Positions 1-23,702 of a stretch of 64,000 nucleotides of DNA are shown here, piece after piece (the first letter of the stretch is position 1; each line of letters starts with the position of its first letter). The notes beneath the pieces were generated by a model that did no database searches, had not been told where the DNA came from, and worked only from the letters and a program-made list of their open reading frames with translations. A program made the translations under genes and the position numbers. The stretch is from Batillaria attramentaria (taxonomy: Eukaryota; Mollusca; Gastropoda; Batillariidae): positions 698,501-762,500 of the forward strand of contig JACVVK020000152.1 in assembly GCA_018292915.2 (NCBI GenBank), read 5' to 3'.

Positions 1-91
1 AGGAAACCAACTTCCTGAGAAAATGCCTCTTGTCTCACTGGTACTAATACAAGGGTGTTTTGCATAAATTTAAAAACAAGCTGTAACTTAC

Positions 92-124
92 CTCTTTCTT
101 AAAGTTCTCGATGAACTCTGACAC
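92..124 (-). CDS. 33-nt internal micro-exon of an unidentified gene
   Basis: Read on the minus strand, a pyrimidine-rich acceptor ending CTGTTTCAG is followed by 33 nt and then a consensus donor GTAAGTTA. The exon reads VSEFIENFKKE in phase 0; one other frame is open and the third has a stop. Both splice sites are strong for such a short exon, which is the main support. It lies downstream, on the same strand, of the phase-0 first exon at 7763-7858, so the two could belong to one gene continuing past the left edge. I do not recognise the protein. The link between the two exons is inference. Confidence 0.55.
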
Positions 125-3100
125 CTGAAACAGAAAGCAGATCTAAACATGCACAATCATATTCTGATGCATTATCAGTGACAGTGACTGCAGTTACCTG
201 GGGGATGGGGGGGGGGGGGGGGGGGGGCGCCAGTGTGTCGGTCACAAACACAGGGGGTGGGGTTGCGAATAGCATGCGGCAGCTATTACGTAAAGCTAGT
301 CTGAGGTAGCGTATCTAAGGTAACGTAACCGAAGACACTGTGATAGGTACAGTGTTCCAGATTACACACCAAACGCTTAAACTGAAGCACAAATTTGAGA
401 CAGAGCGTCACAGAGGACGCACGTTTTTGGTCTCTCATAATGCGCTATTTGGTAAGCGTGCAGGTTCCTTGCCTTGCTGATTCGCTAAGGCTGACACACT
501 ACAATTCTTACTTGAAAGTTTTTGTAAACAACAAATGGTTTTGCCTTTGACTTTTTTCAGACAAAAGAACATGGCCCCCTTAAAATTTACAAAAGGACCC
601 TCAAAAACAGGGACAGTGGATCCCAAGGACCCTTGTGTTTCCGAATCACAGGTAGCACTGTAGTATTAATACTCATCCTTTAAAAAACAAATTGTACCTT
701 TCATTTATTGATTCTAATTGGCTGATAAAGTTTACATATATATATATAATATCAAATTAAAATGCGTGTACATCGGCCTGTCTCATGTCGTTGTTGTTTC
801 TCTCTCTCTCTCACAGAATCAACTTTTTTCTTTCTTTCTTTCTTTTTGTTCTCGGAAACTTAGACACTATGATGTGCTGTAAACAAAGACCCACGTATGA
901 CAACACACGTGTTTCCCCGTTCTGACTGAACCTTCTACGTCAGCCTTACGTAGAACACTATCACAGCGAGGAAAGACCAGCGTATACCTTTTTTGTTGTT
1001 TGCTTGGTATCAGACATGACGTAATGGATATGGACTTCAGTTAAAACCAATAAACACAGACAGATGCCGCCAATTTAACACTGAGTACTTTGAGTCGAGC
1101 CGCTTGGTGTGGACCGCCAATATAACACTACACTGTTTCTATTTTTCAGTAGAAAAAGAGTCTTTCATAGGGGAGGCTACTATCAAGTAAAAAGTACCCA
1201 CTGAGTCCTTGCGGACCCTGTGCGTGTATGTGTATGTGTGGGGGGAGGGGAGGGGAGGGCTTAGATCCGCACAGAGTCGGCTGAACTCAGGATTGAAGCT
1301 CACTGAGTCAGCTGTGACGATTCACTGAGTTTTCACCTGCAGTCACTGAGTCAAGCCCACACTGACGCACAGTGACACACTGATTTCGTCTCTTCCGGCG
1401 TCAGTAATTCAATCTGTAATACTGATCAGTCGGTTTGGAAGATTGACCGGGCTTGGCCGGCTGCAAGACTGTGCCGCGTAACGGTCGGAGATTAAAAATC
1501 CTAAAGTTTCCGGCCGGCTTTGATAGCTGATGCTGGTCACTGACCTAGCGCGGCCGGGTGGATATAGGGTCCCCGATACTGACTAATACTGAGGACAGTC
1601 AGGTCAGGAGTTCTGGCATGTGCGTAAGTTCGGGCCGCCGGCTCAGGCATTGCCCGGGGAAAAAGAAAAAGAAAAAACAACAAAAAACAGTCAAACAAAC
1701 TCACTCATATGTTGGGAAAGTGAAAAGCAGGAGTGACCTATATTCAAGTTGAAATACACCGGTCAAGTCTTTTGCTAGAACTGAATGGGCACATCAATTA
1801 TTGATCTTGTCTGGGCTGAAGAAAATAAACCGCAGGCGGACTGCAGTGTTAACCGGCGTAATATAATGTAAGAATAGAACAAATCTGGCAAACTGAAGCT
1901 CGGCCCTGCCCAGACATTTTCCATTCCGGCCCAGCGGTTCTCCGGCCACCCCGCCTCGGTATTCCTATATACGCAAAAAGCATGGTGACCAATAACTGGC
2001 CTCAGTGACTGGTCAGTCTGTCTGCATGACTACCCTAATCAAGAGCAGACCACCAGTGCACTGCTAATTCCGTGTTTAATGCTGTACAAAATGCTGCAAC
2101 CATTCAAACTCATGGTTTGCCGGAACGGGGCCAACGGAAAACTGCCTGCAATATGTGACCAGGGCCCGTATGTAGAAGTCGAGGTTAATTTAACCCACGG
2201 CTAAGGGCCTAACCCAGACTAGGACAAAAGAAACCCCAAAACAAAATTAAATTTAAAAAAAAAGGAAGCCAAGAAAGAAAAACAAAAATCCTTCTATAAC
2301 GGCATAGGCCCGCTTCCTGATTTAAAACCAAAAAAAAAAAAAAAAACAGAAAATTTAACCCTAGAGCTAGTTTAGTTCGAGGTTAGACTCTAACCCGGTA
2401 CGGGGCTAAACTCCCTAAACCCGACTTTTACATGCGGGCCCAGCTCTTCCTAACTAAGCTCACGCTACGCGCATAGAGACTGATGCGCGAGGTCAGCTGG
2501 CTGCGGCCGGGGGGGGGGGATTAGCCGGAGGGAGAGACTGAGACAGTGTGTGTGTGTGTTGGGGGGGGGGGGGGGGAGGGGGGGAAGTGGTATTGAACCA
2601 CGGAAGCCAGGAGCAGGAGTGGAGCAAACGCAGAAGGTAGCAACCGGCACACGTAGCTGTACACGCGGTGACTTTTTGTGAGCTGGCAGTTTGAATCTGG
2701 TAACCTCATGTCCTTTTCATCCGAACTTACGTAATAAGGTTCCTAACGCGAGTCTCAGGCGAACTTTTATGAGAACAGGGTAATTACAAAGACGACGGAC
2801 ACTCTCCAATGGTAGTTCCACACCCGGTGTCCTAGTGTTGACTGACCAAAGCGACGGGCACAAGACTGAATCAGGTAAAGTCTGTTTCACACAAATTACT
2901 GTTTTAAAATTCTTCCAAGACAAGATATTTGGTTTGTTCTGTTTTTATTGTTTTGTTTTTCTTGTTGTTCTTGTTGGCTGCTGTTTATTTGTCGGTGTGA
3001 TGTAAAACGGGATAAAACGCGAGGATGCCGATTTTCCGAGAAACAGAAATCTTCTCGATACTAAAGAGAAAACTAGAGAGGCAGAAGCCTCCATGGCTCC
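125..3100. other. Intergenic or intronic stretch, no gene recognised
   Basis: Nothing here supports a coding exon. It holds a long G run near 210, short CT and TTTC runs near 800-845, a moderately GC-rich segment around 1200-2200 with several CCGGCC-type motifs, A runs near 2330 and G runs near 2510-2585. If the minus-strand gene with exons at 7763-7858 and 92-124 is real, this is intron of that gene. Confidence 0.5.
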
Positions 3101-3104
3101 CTTG

Positions 3105-4074
3105 TGACACAGGTCAAGGTCATTCACAAAAGTATGTTTGTAGAGCTCTTATCACTATCCAGTATCATGCTAAGTGATGTGTCCGGCGCTCTGAGTTCCT
3201 GGCAATATTACAATTTTCCCCGAAACAGTTTGTACAGCCTTGACCTTTGGTCAAAGTCATTCAAAAGAGATCTTATCAATGTCTATCATCATGCCAAGTT
3301 TGATGCCTCTAGCATTTGTAGTTCCTCCGAAAACAGTAATGTTAAAATTCACAACAGACAGCTTTAATGACCCTGACCTTCAGTCAAGGTCATTCAGAAA
3401 GGTAGGTCTCATTGCTGTCTATCATCATGCCTCGTTTGGTGCCTCTACTGTTTGTTGTTTTGGAGAAAATGCCAAGGTTAAAGTTTCCCAAAAAACACTT
3501 GCATGACCTTGACCTTGACTAAAAGTCACTGAACACAGGTATGTCTGTAAAGGTGCTGCCAATGTCAATCATCGCACATAGTTTGATGCTTCTGATTCTT
3601 CTAGATACTGAGAAAAGCAAATGTAAAATTTCCGAACAGACTGTTTCAATGACCTTGACCTTCAGTCAAGGTCATTTAAGATGGTATGTGTGCATAGGTC
3701 TTATCACTGTCTATCAGCATGCCAGGTTTGGCACCTCTGCTGTTCATTGTTTCTGAGAAAATGCCAATGTTAAGGTTTCACAAAACTATCTTGTACGGCC
3801 TTGACCTTGACAGAAGGTCACTGACTACATGTATATCTGTAAAGTTCTTATCAATGTCTATCATCATGCAAAGTTTAAAACCTCTGGCATTTGTAGATTA
3901 CGAGAAAATGCCAATGTAAAATTTCCAAACAGAGAGCTTTAGTGACCTTGACCTTGGGTCAAGGTCATTCAAAATGATATGTTTTGAAAGGTCTTGTGCT
4001 AGTCTATCAGCATGCCAAGTTTGGTGCCTCTACTGTTTGTAGATTCTGAGAAAATGACAACGTTAAAGTTTTCT

Positions 4075-4075
<1 letters not shown>
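3105..4075 (+). repeat. Tandem array, about 7 diverged units of 130-145 bp
   Basis: A unit starting with the imperfect palindrome TGACCTTGACC..GGTCAAGGTCATT recurs near 3105, 3234, 3368, 3507, 3651, 3801 and 3942. Each is followed by text resembling 'ggtcttatcaatgtctatca', then 'catgccaagtttg', 'gcctctxctgtttgta' and 'gagaaaatgccaatgttaaa'. Copies differ by substitutions and small indels. The array ends directly in an AC microsatellite. Small reading frames across it are by-products of the repeat. Confidence 0.85.
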
Positions 4076-4149
<74 letters not shown>

Positions 4150-4161
4150 GACAGACAGACG
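4076..4161. repeat. (AC)n followed by (AGAC)n microsatellite
   Basis: About 34 AC units followed by several AGAC units cap the tandem array, a common end structure where a repeat seeds a microsatellite. Confidence 0.9.
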
Positions 4162-4724
4162 ACGGAGGGTTAATACATAGACTCCCATTGTTACACAAGG
4201 GAGCCAATTAATACATGCATATGTCAGTAAGGTTTTGACCTAGTGTCTGACGAATATTTTGTTGTTGTTTTTGTTCTTGTTGTTGTGGTTGTTATTGTTG
4301 TTGTTTTCAGTGTGTTTGGGTTATGCTTTTGGTTACTGTTTTAGGGGCCTTGGGGTGGGTTTTTTTTTTTTTTTTTTTTTACTGTTGCCGTTTGTTGTTG
4401 TTTTAGGTTTGTTTCTCTTTTTTTAACATCACTGTTAGAAAGGGTGAGTGATTATATAGGACTTCACCACAGCCGCCTTCAGTGTTGGAAAGAACAGCAG
4501 CCACCGCAAACTGCGACTACACATGGCAGCAGTGGCATAGCAACACGTAAGATCAGATCAAGTTCCGTTGGACTGGATCGAAACTAAAGTCCATACATCG
4601 CCATGTGTTCAGTCAGGGTTGTTGACTCTATCGCACAGCTGGGGGCGCTGTAGTACATGTAGCATGCGAGCGTGAAAGTGTTAAAACAGATTGATCACGA
4701 AGGCCACACAATGCAGATATGGAT

Positions 4725-5260
4725 TTCAAAGAAAATGCTATATATTCCTATGAAACGCTGCGAATGAATGACACCCTAGAATTGTTTTAACCCCCCCCCC
4801 CCCCACTCCCCTCCTCCGAACACCTCCCCCCCCCCCCCCCCCAAAAAAAAAAAAATCACAACTGAAAATTCGGTAAATTTAAAGAAATTCCAATATTCCA
4901 CTTTATTCAATGCTAGCAGCGACCACGTACCCCAACATTCCTCTGTCGTCTGCTCGCTCTTGTGCCAGCCGCGCATGAATACAAATAGTGCCGGCACATA
5001 CCAGGTTCATTTTTTACTGTTTTAACTATTATCTGGCATGAACCTTTCACAAAGCCAACAAACGGCCCGAGTTTGCCTTTTCTTTTGTTTTTGTTGGGTT
5101 TTTGTTGTTGTTGTTGTTGTTGTTTTTTTGTTTTTGTTTTTTACTTTGCACACAAATTTTAAAATGGGCGGACTTGTTGCTACATGCCCCGGAAGCCGAC
5201 TATTAGTAATGTGTAACGGAACAAAGTCGGCTGGTTGGTTGGTTACTTGTAGCTTAACGT
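4725..5260 (+). repeat. Dispersed repeat, copy 1 (second copy near 56155-56600)
   Basis: Blocks shared with the second copy are: 'atgctatatattcct' / 'acgctatatactcct'; 'atgacaccctagaa' in both; 'gcgcatgaatacaaatagt' in both; and 'ctggcatgaacctttcacaaa' / 'ctggcatgaaacctattacaaa'. Order and spacing are kept, so this is a diverged interspersed element. It also carries poly-C, poly-A and TTG runs not shared with the other copy. Confidence 0.65.
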
Positions 5261-5699
5261 GCTGCCCTGCCACAAGAGTGATTGGAGACGAGCCTTATGA
5301 GCAGGGACGGTCTGGGTGGAAAGGACAGCTAGCCTAAACGAAAAGTCCAGCTGAACATTATTCATTTCATACTGATGCGTCGGTCTCATTCTGGTTCATC
5401 CTTGAATGTGATGGGCAGGTTATACAAGTATTTACACAGCTGTAGAAAACACGCAAACACAGTCAGGGGTTCAGGTCGCCCACCTTTTAGAGGATTTTGT
5501 GATAGCGTGTTATACAGTAACATTTCTTCAGTCAGTTTAGGTAATTTTGTCGGTCACGTTTGTTTATTTACTCATTCTTTTATGTATATTATTTGTAGTC
5601 TTATTTATGAATATGTTTGTTGCTAATGCGGGGCAGAAAAGCAATTCCCCCTTTTCGTGATTTATAAAGTATTCTGTATTGTGTATTTCCACCTTTGGC

Positions 5700-5782
5700 T
5701 AAACAGCCCCCCCCCCACCCCCCCACCCACCCCCACCCCCCCCCCCCCCCCGCCACCCCCCGCCCCCCTCCCCCCCCCCAAA
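5700..5782. repeat. C-rich low-complexity tract
   Basis: Roughly 80 bp of C runs broken by single A or G bases; G-quadruplex potential on the minus strand. Such tracts recur through the window (about 4790, 6200, 6390, 7040, 32080, 55050). Confidence 0.85.
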
Positions 5783-6061
5783 AGTGCTTTTCCTCCAGTC
5801 CTCTGAAATACTGACTTAACTCTTAAAGACCCAAACAAAAATGACGTTTTTACTTGAAATCTTCACATGACTAGGAGCCACTTCAAGCCACTATTATGCA
5901 ATCTGCAGCGGTCTTGGGCCTATACCGGGGAAGGCCCGCGCCTTGCGTAATAGTGGCTTTAAGTGTCTCCAACTGGTGTGCAGTGGCTGTTTCTTTTAAA
6001 CTAGTCTTTTCATATAGTGGGCAGGGGGCGGTCGGGCTTGGGCTCTAAAGAGTTAAAATCA

Positions 6062-6475
6062 TTCCCAAAATGCATCAATTAAATGGCACAGATTTTAATC
6101 TAATTAACATTTCCCCCCAAAATGTGTTTCCTCCTCCTCCGCAGCACGTAAAACCATACCAAAATGCACCAAATGGCACAGATTTTAACCTCATTAACAT
6201 CCCCCCCCCCCCCAAAAAAAAAAAAAAAAAAAAAAGTGTTTCCTCCTCCGAAGCACGTAAAACCATACGTGACCCTCCACCATGAAATGAGTCGTAACAT
6301 GAACAAATAGCACAAGAACACTCATTTCGTGGTGGAGGGTCACCCCAAAATGCACCAAATGGCACAGATTTTAACCAAATTAACATCCCCCCCCCCCCAA
6401 AAAAAAAAAGTGTTTCCTCCTCCTCCGAAGCACGCATAACCATACCAAAATGCACCAAATGGCACAGATTTTGAA
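6062..6475 (+). repeat. Three-to-four-copy tandem repeat with a foldback insert
   Basis: The unit 'caaaatgcaccaaatggcacagattttaa' (split here as caaaatgcaccaaatg + gcacagattttaa), then a C-run, an A-run and 'gtgtttcctcctcc', recurs at about 6066, 6163, 6346 and 6447. A palindromic element sits between the second and third units. Confidence 0.8.
6269..6343. mobile_element. 75-bp foldback mini-element (MITE-like)
   Basis: Terminal inverted repeats of about 24 bp begin GTGACCCTCCACCATGAAAT and close as its reverse complement with one mismatch. They enclose roughly 27 bp. Because it interrupts one unit of a tandem repeat whose sister units lack it, it looks like a true insertion. The motif TGGTGGAGGGTC also occurs near 32382. 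Confidence 0.7.
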
Positions 6476-6930
6476 AGAAAAACAACAACAACAACAACAA
6501 CAACAACAAAACAATTCTGGGGCAGCATACCCCCGGACACCCGTACCATAACGCTTTGTCACTTCACTAAAATAATGCCACACACTTTTCCCTCCTTTAA
6601 AATTGTGGACCATTTTAAGCTTCGACACTACACCAAAACATGTAATCCGCATCAGTTTGTGTGGTCACGTGGTGGACACATGCAATGCTCGTCCGATATT
6701 TGTGGAGGAGTGACTGTGAACCTACAGTCGCTGCGTGCGGATTTCAGTACGATGCTGGTTGAGTCAATACGGTGAAAGCTGTCGCAACACAAAAGCTGAT
6801 CCCAAGCAGTTTGTTTGACAAATTCAATAACTGTACTCACTCTCAAACACAAAGAAAGTTTCCTATGGTTGTAGACCCAAACTGTGTTTTTGGGGTTTTT
6901 TTTTCCTTTTGTTTTTCCTTTTCTTTTTCA

Positions 6931-6976
<46 letters not shown>

Positions 6977-7083
6977 ATGTATTGTTGTTTGTTTATTTTT
7001 TTTAATTTAGTCTCTCTTTTTTTTTCTTTTTTTTTTTTTTGGGGGGGGGTATTTTTTGTGCTGATCATTTGTCAGCAGATTTG

Positions 7084-7086
<3 letters not shown>

Positions 7087-7163
<77 letters not shown>
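7087..7163. repeat. (GT)n microsatellite
   Basis: About 38 uninterrupted GT units. It is preceded at 6931-6976 by a (TTG)n run and poly-T. Confidence 0.95.
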
Positions 7164-7164
<1 letters not shown>

Positions 7165-7439
7165 CAGGCTAATCGCCTATCAGTCGTTCGATGCTGTCTT
7201 TGCAAGCAACGTCTTCCTGCTGAATGTACTCTATTACCTACGCGGGCCTTAAACTAGTGTGATTCTTGGACGAACTAATAATGTTGCCATCCTTTGTCTA
7301 GTCTGCTCTTAAAAGGTTTTTGAGGCTGTATTCAAGTTATTTAGACTAAACTGACTGCTCAACCATCACTGTCACCATCACTATGTTGTGTGTAGGATGT
7401 TTCATGACTGTGCGTATGTAGCGTGCATGTGACGTGTGT

Positions 7440-7540
7440 TTAATGTGTATGTATGTAATGCAGTACTGCTATAGTGAGGCGCCCAGAGCTCCAACAGGAG
7501 GTTGGGCGCCAGACAAATTATTATTATTATTATTGAGGGT
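7440..7540 (+). repeat. Retroelement 3' tail with (ATT)n
   Basis: A GGCGCCC...GGGCGCC hairpin is followed by 'agacaaattattattattatt'. A hairpin plus short simple-repeat tail is typical of CR1/L2-like elements or the SINEs they mobilise. No coding part is visible. Confidence 0.4.
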
Positions 7541-7762
7541 AGGGGAGGAGAGCACAGACCCTGAGAGTGAATTCCATGCATTCAATTTGTGGACTGAGCA
7601 GAAATTGCCTCAACTAGTCATGGTACCCCTCTAGCACAGACATTCGGTAGAGTTTCCTGTCACAGTACACGAGACAGTTGTCATCTGAAGCAAACAAAAA
7701 CAAAATCATAATTATCAGTATCGATTCATGTAGTCAGGTATCAGTGGAGATATGGCACCTAC

Positions 7763-7858
7763 CTGCGACACTGTTCGTGCAGTGGTAGTTTCGCCTGTAC
7801 CCGCTACAACTGAGTCGTCGACCATTTCGATTGTTCTCGTACGACGAGAGCGCTTCAT
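7763..7858 (-). CDS. Candidate first coding exon of an unidentified gene
   Basis: On the minus strand an ATG at 7858 opens 32 codons beginning MKRSRRTRTIEMVDD and ending ...TARTVSQ. They close at a strong donor CAG|GTAGGT in phase 0. The N-terminus is basic (possible nuclear localisation signal), followed by a Ser/Thr-rich stretch. No in-frame stop separates this ATG from an upstream one near 7906, so the start could lie further out. The gene would run leftwards, and the phase-0 micro-exon at 92-124 fits as a downstream exon. It is divergent from the GalNAc-transferase starting at 8506. I do not recognise the family. Confidence 0.45.
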
Positions 7859-7984
7859 CGCGAAACCAGACGGGAGACCTGACTTCTTTTGTGTGTGTGT
7901 GTGCACTCTTCAGCCTCTTCCGGTGACTGTGTGTGTCAGATTCTTGTCATGTTCGTAAAGGGAAACGTCATGACCACAGTTTGC

Positions 7985-8143
<159 letters not shown>

Positions 8144-8287
8144 ATAATGTGCGTGTGAAGGGCTCCGGACTTCTAAAGTGTTTAATTCAATTGGGTCACC
8201 ACGGATCTTCCAAGTAGTTATTTTTCTTGGACATTCCTCGTTATTACTGCTTGGTATTACCATTACTGTTGTTAGTTAGCAGTTATT

Positions 8288-8412
8288 CCCCATCAAGCTG
8301 TGGGATACCGACGAGTATTTTGATCCAAGACGCAAATCAACCCTGAGCTTTAGCGAAGGGTTGACTGCGTCTTGGATCAAAATACGAGTCGGTGTACCAC
8401 AGCTTGATGGGG
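8288..8412. repeat. Near-perfect 125-bp hairpin (foldback)
   Basis: The left arm starts CCCCATCAAGCTGTGG at 8288, and its reverse complement CCACAGCTTGATGGGG ends at 8412. Pairing continues through GTATTTTGATCCAAGACGC / GCGTCTTGGATCAAAATAC to CAACCCT / AGGGTTG. This gives arms of about 57 bp with a few mismatches and a loop of about 11 nt. No clear target-site duplication is seen. It could be a MITE, a hairpin small-RNA precursor or a recent inverted duplication. Confidence 0.85.
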
Positions 8413-8505
8413 CGTATGAGGTTTATCTGGTCCTGGTGCTTGTGCCATTCTCTAAACAATGTAAAGTGTGTTCTTTCTACCCCAGTCTCAGGAGTCACAC
8501 AGCCC

Positions 8506-20948
<12,443 letters not shown>

Positions 20949-21042
20949 CACCGCTTGCGCGTTGTTGTCCTGCCCCACATGCCTGTCGTTCAAGATGCGA
21001 TGTCTGACCCGTCATTTCTTCTGTATTACGTTTTATACAAAA

Positions 21043-21222
21043 TATCCCTCAACTCTGTAACGTCTAACATCCCTCAACTCTGCAACGTCTAACATCCCTC
21101 AACTCTGTAACGTCTAACATCCCTCAACTCTGTAACGTCTAACATCCCTCAACTCTGTAACGTCTAACATCCCTCAACTCTGTAACGTCTAATATCCCTC
21201 AACTCTGTAACGTCCAACGTAA
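21043..21222. repeat. 25-bp minisatellite, 7 copies
   Basis: The unit ATCCCTCAACTCTGTAACGT + CTAAC repeats at an exact 25-bp period with one or two substitutions per copy. It begins about 95 bp after the GALNT stop, so it is probably in the 3' untranslated region. Confidence 0.93.
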
Positions 21223-21554
21223 CTGCTTTTCCGGTAAACCTCTCGGTCAGCAGGATAACTCAGCAACTGTCTGTAGATTAACTTCATGACACAAAATATT
21301 GTTCATCATTATAATTACAAAATGCGCGTGTCTCATAATTTTAGGGAGCACGTACAATCATGTTTGGCCATTTTATAAGAAATCCAAGAATTGCTTTGTG
21401 TGTACGTGCTTGTCTGGGAAACAACTCTTTGGGTACGTCGCAAAATGGCCCGTCAAGTATCTCCAAATGTCCTTCATTTCCCAGACTATCAGTAGCACCG
21501 AGTTAACTCCGCATCACTCTCATAAAACCGTCTCTGTGTACTGTACTTATTTAC

Positions 21555-21990
21555 TTACTTAGGCCCCTGGCTCCAAGTGGAGCATAGGCCATCGACAACC
21601 CTTCGCCATCGCACTCTGTTCTGGGCTATTCTTGCCACTCCAGTCCAGCTGGTCCCCTGCTTATATAACTCTGCCTCAGTGTCCCGCCTCCAGCTGTTGC
21701 GAGGCCGGCCTCTCTTCCTTTTCCCCTGTGGGTTCCATGTCAGGGCTTGGCGTGTGGTGCTGGATGCTGGCTTCCTGAGGGTGTCTCCAATCCAGCCCCA
21801 CTTCCTCCGCAGGATCTGCTTGGCCACTGGTTCCTGCCCCGCTCGCTCCCACAGCTCTTTGTCCCGGATCTTCTCTGGCCATCGGATGTTGAAGATGCGC
21901 CTCAGACAGGTGTTGAGAAATGTCTGGATCTTCTGCTGCATCGCCTGTGTACTGTGGTCCCCAGTTATGTTTAGTTACCTCCAAGGTAAC
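21555..21990 (-). mobile_element. RTE-type non-LTR retrotransposon, 3' fragment
   Basis: On the minus strand the frame reads QTFLNTCLRRIFNIRWPEKI, RRKWGWIGDTLRK, KRGRPRNSWRRDTEAE and NRVRWRRVVDGLCS. This is the well-known C-terminal tail of RTE-clade reverse transcriptases. The frame ends at a stop beside TAAG/TAAA repeats, the expected 3' simple repeat. Everything upstream is missing, so it is a 5'-truncated dead copy. Confidence 0.9.
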
Positions 21991-22302
21991 TTATCATTCA
22001 GATAAATATAACTTATCATTCAGATAAATATTTTGAAATAATAGTGAATCTTTTTCAATGTGCAATCTTTTCATATCGCATTGTTATAACGATTTAGCCT
22101 ACTTTTTAGAAATGCATTTATTTTGCCAGTTGCTTAAGTGTTTTGGTAAACCTAACTTGGACGGTTGTAGTCGTTTTCCGTTGTGTGATTGTTCACAATG
22201 TTATCTACAGAGAGAAGAAGAAACGGCATGTCACTGTTTTCAGAATATTTTAGTCTTGTTTCATATCGTTTGTACGTTTTGAATTTTTTGTCTGGTGTCA
22301 AT

Positions 22303-22303
22303 G

Positions 22304-22401
<98 letters not shown>
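22303..22401. repeat. (CT)n(AC)n microsatellite
   Basis: About 10 CT then about 40 AC units. A separate (GT)n run of about 33 units lies at 22556-22621. Confidence 0.95.
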
Positions 22402-22402
<1 letters not shown>

Positions 22403-22553
22403 CTCCTGTTGAAAGAACATACTAAAGGGAATTTCGTAATCAGTTTTATCGTTTAGATCACGGACCAAAACAGAAGAGAAACAAAGCCCAAGTATTAAAC
22501 ATGATCACTGTTCAAAGCTTCTGTGCTTTCAAGGTATGGTGATACGAATTTAA

Positions 22554-22624
<71 letters not shown>

Positions 22625-22974
22625 GCAAAATAAGGCACATTTCATTCATTCGGTCTGGATGTACGCAAACAAAACAACCTTGTCACAGCACTGGAACACA
22701 TGTACAAGCGTCCACTCAGTTACAAGCACAGATCCGTACACTGTGTCCACTGTTTCTGTTCTGATGCACTTGACGCACGCACAGGAAGCAGACCAGACCA
22801 TTCTTACTTTCTTTTTTTAAACACTGAAAAGCTGAGGATGAAAATGGGGATGTGCCTTCGGGAAGACTTTCTCAAAGCCACGGCACACTACACAAACACA
22901 CCACGCTTGAAATAACTCGCGAGTCTATTCATTTGTCAGCATTTGGTGTTGAAAGTTTTTCTGTGTTAGTTAGA

Positions 22975-23140
22975 CGTTTAACGTCCTTTTCCAACACAGG
23001 GTGACGTCAAAGGCGGGGTAGCCATGAAAAAAAAAGCCTCATGGATCTTAGGCTCCCCAAAACAGCCGAGAATCGAACTCGCTACCAAAGCACAGACAGT
23101 CCAGTGCTCTAGGAGCAAGGTTATCCCGGCTCCGCTATTG
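22975..23140 (-). mobile_element. Family B SINE, diverged copy
   Basis: Reads in reverse as a SINE: 'gtttaacgtccttttccaac' at the 3' end and a box-B complement 'gagaatcgaactcgctacc' near 23070. It is more diverged than the other copies. Confidence 0.6.
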
Positions 23141-23702
23141 TTTACAAATGAAAATTATTGACAAATAATTAGTTTTGTGTAAGGGCTCTCTCTTTCCATA
23201 ATGTCCTAGCAGACGACACGAGTAGCGGTAGTAGTCCCCCTTGGCTAGAGGTCGCATTTGATCCAGCATGGCGAGCGTGTTTTGTTTACAGAATTTTTCA
23301 GGTCAGTCGGGTTTGCCTGTATCACGGCCATGCAAAGCTTCTTTTTTTTAATGTGGGAAAATTCCTTTGCTTGCATTCCTGGTTTTATCCACTATGTGCC
23401 AAGATATGCTACAAATAACATTTGCCATGATGACATTTTCGCACCAGTCGGCTGTCTCTATTCTGATTGAATTGTTTTGTCCCACAATCAATGAACAGCC
23501 TCCTTCGTGATATTTAGAGGGTTGCTTACACAAAATAATGAAATATCCTCGACATCGTTGTGTTCGAGGTTCACTGTTCGGGCCGCTGAACAAACGTCCA
23601 AACGACCAGCTGTCAACGAAGGCCATATACGAACCTAAAGCAGCGAGGATTTCCTTCCTCGGACATATGAACAGACAAGACTCCAACATGTGTTGCCTGC
23701 TA

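Noticed and set aside
3104..3919. Overlapping small plus-strand frames in the 140-bp array
   Set aside because: They arise from the repeat unit and shift frame between copies.
21577..22005. Plus-strand 142-codon frame
   Set aside because: Antisense of the RTE retrotransposon tail, which is coded on the minus strand.
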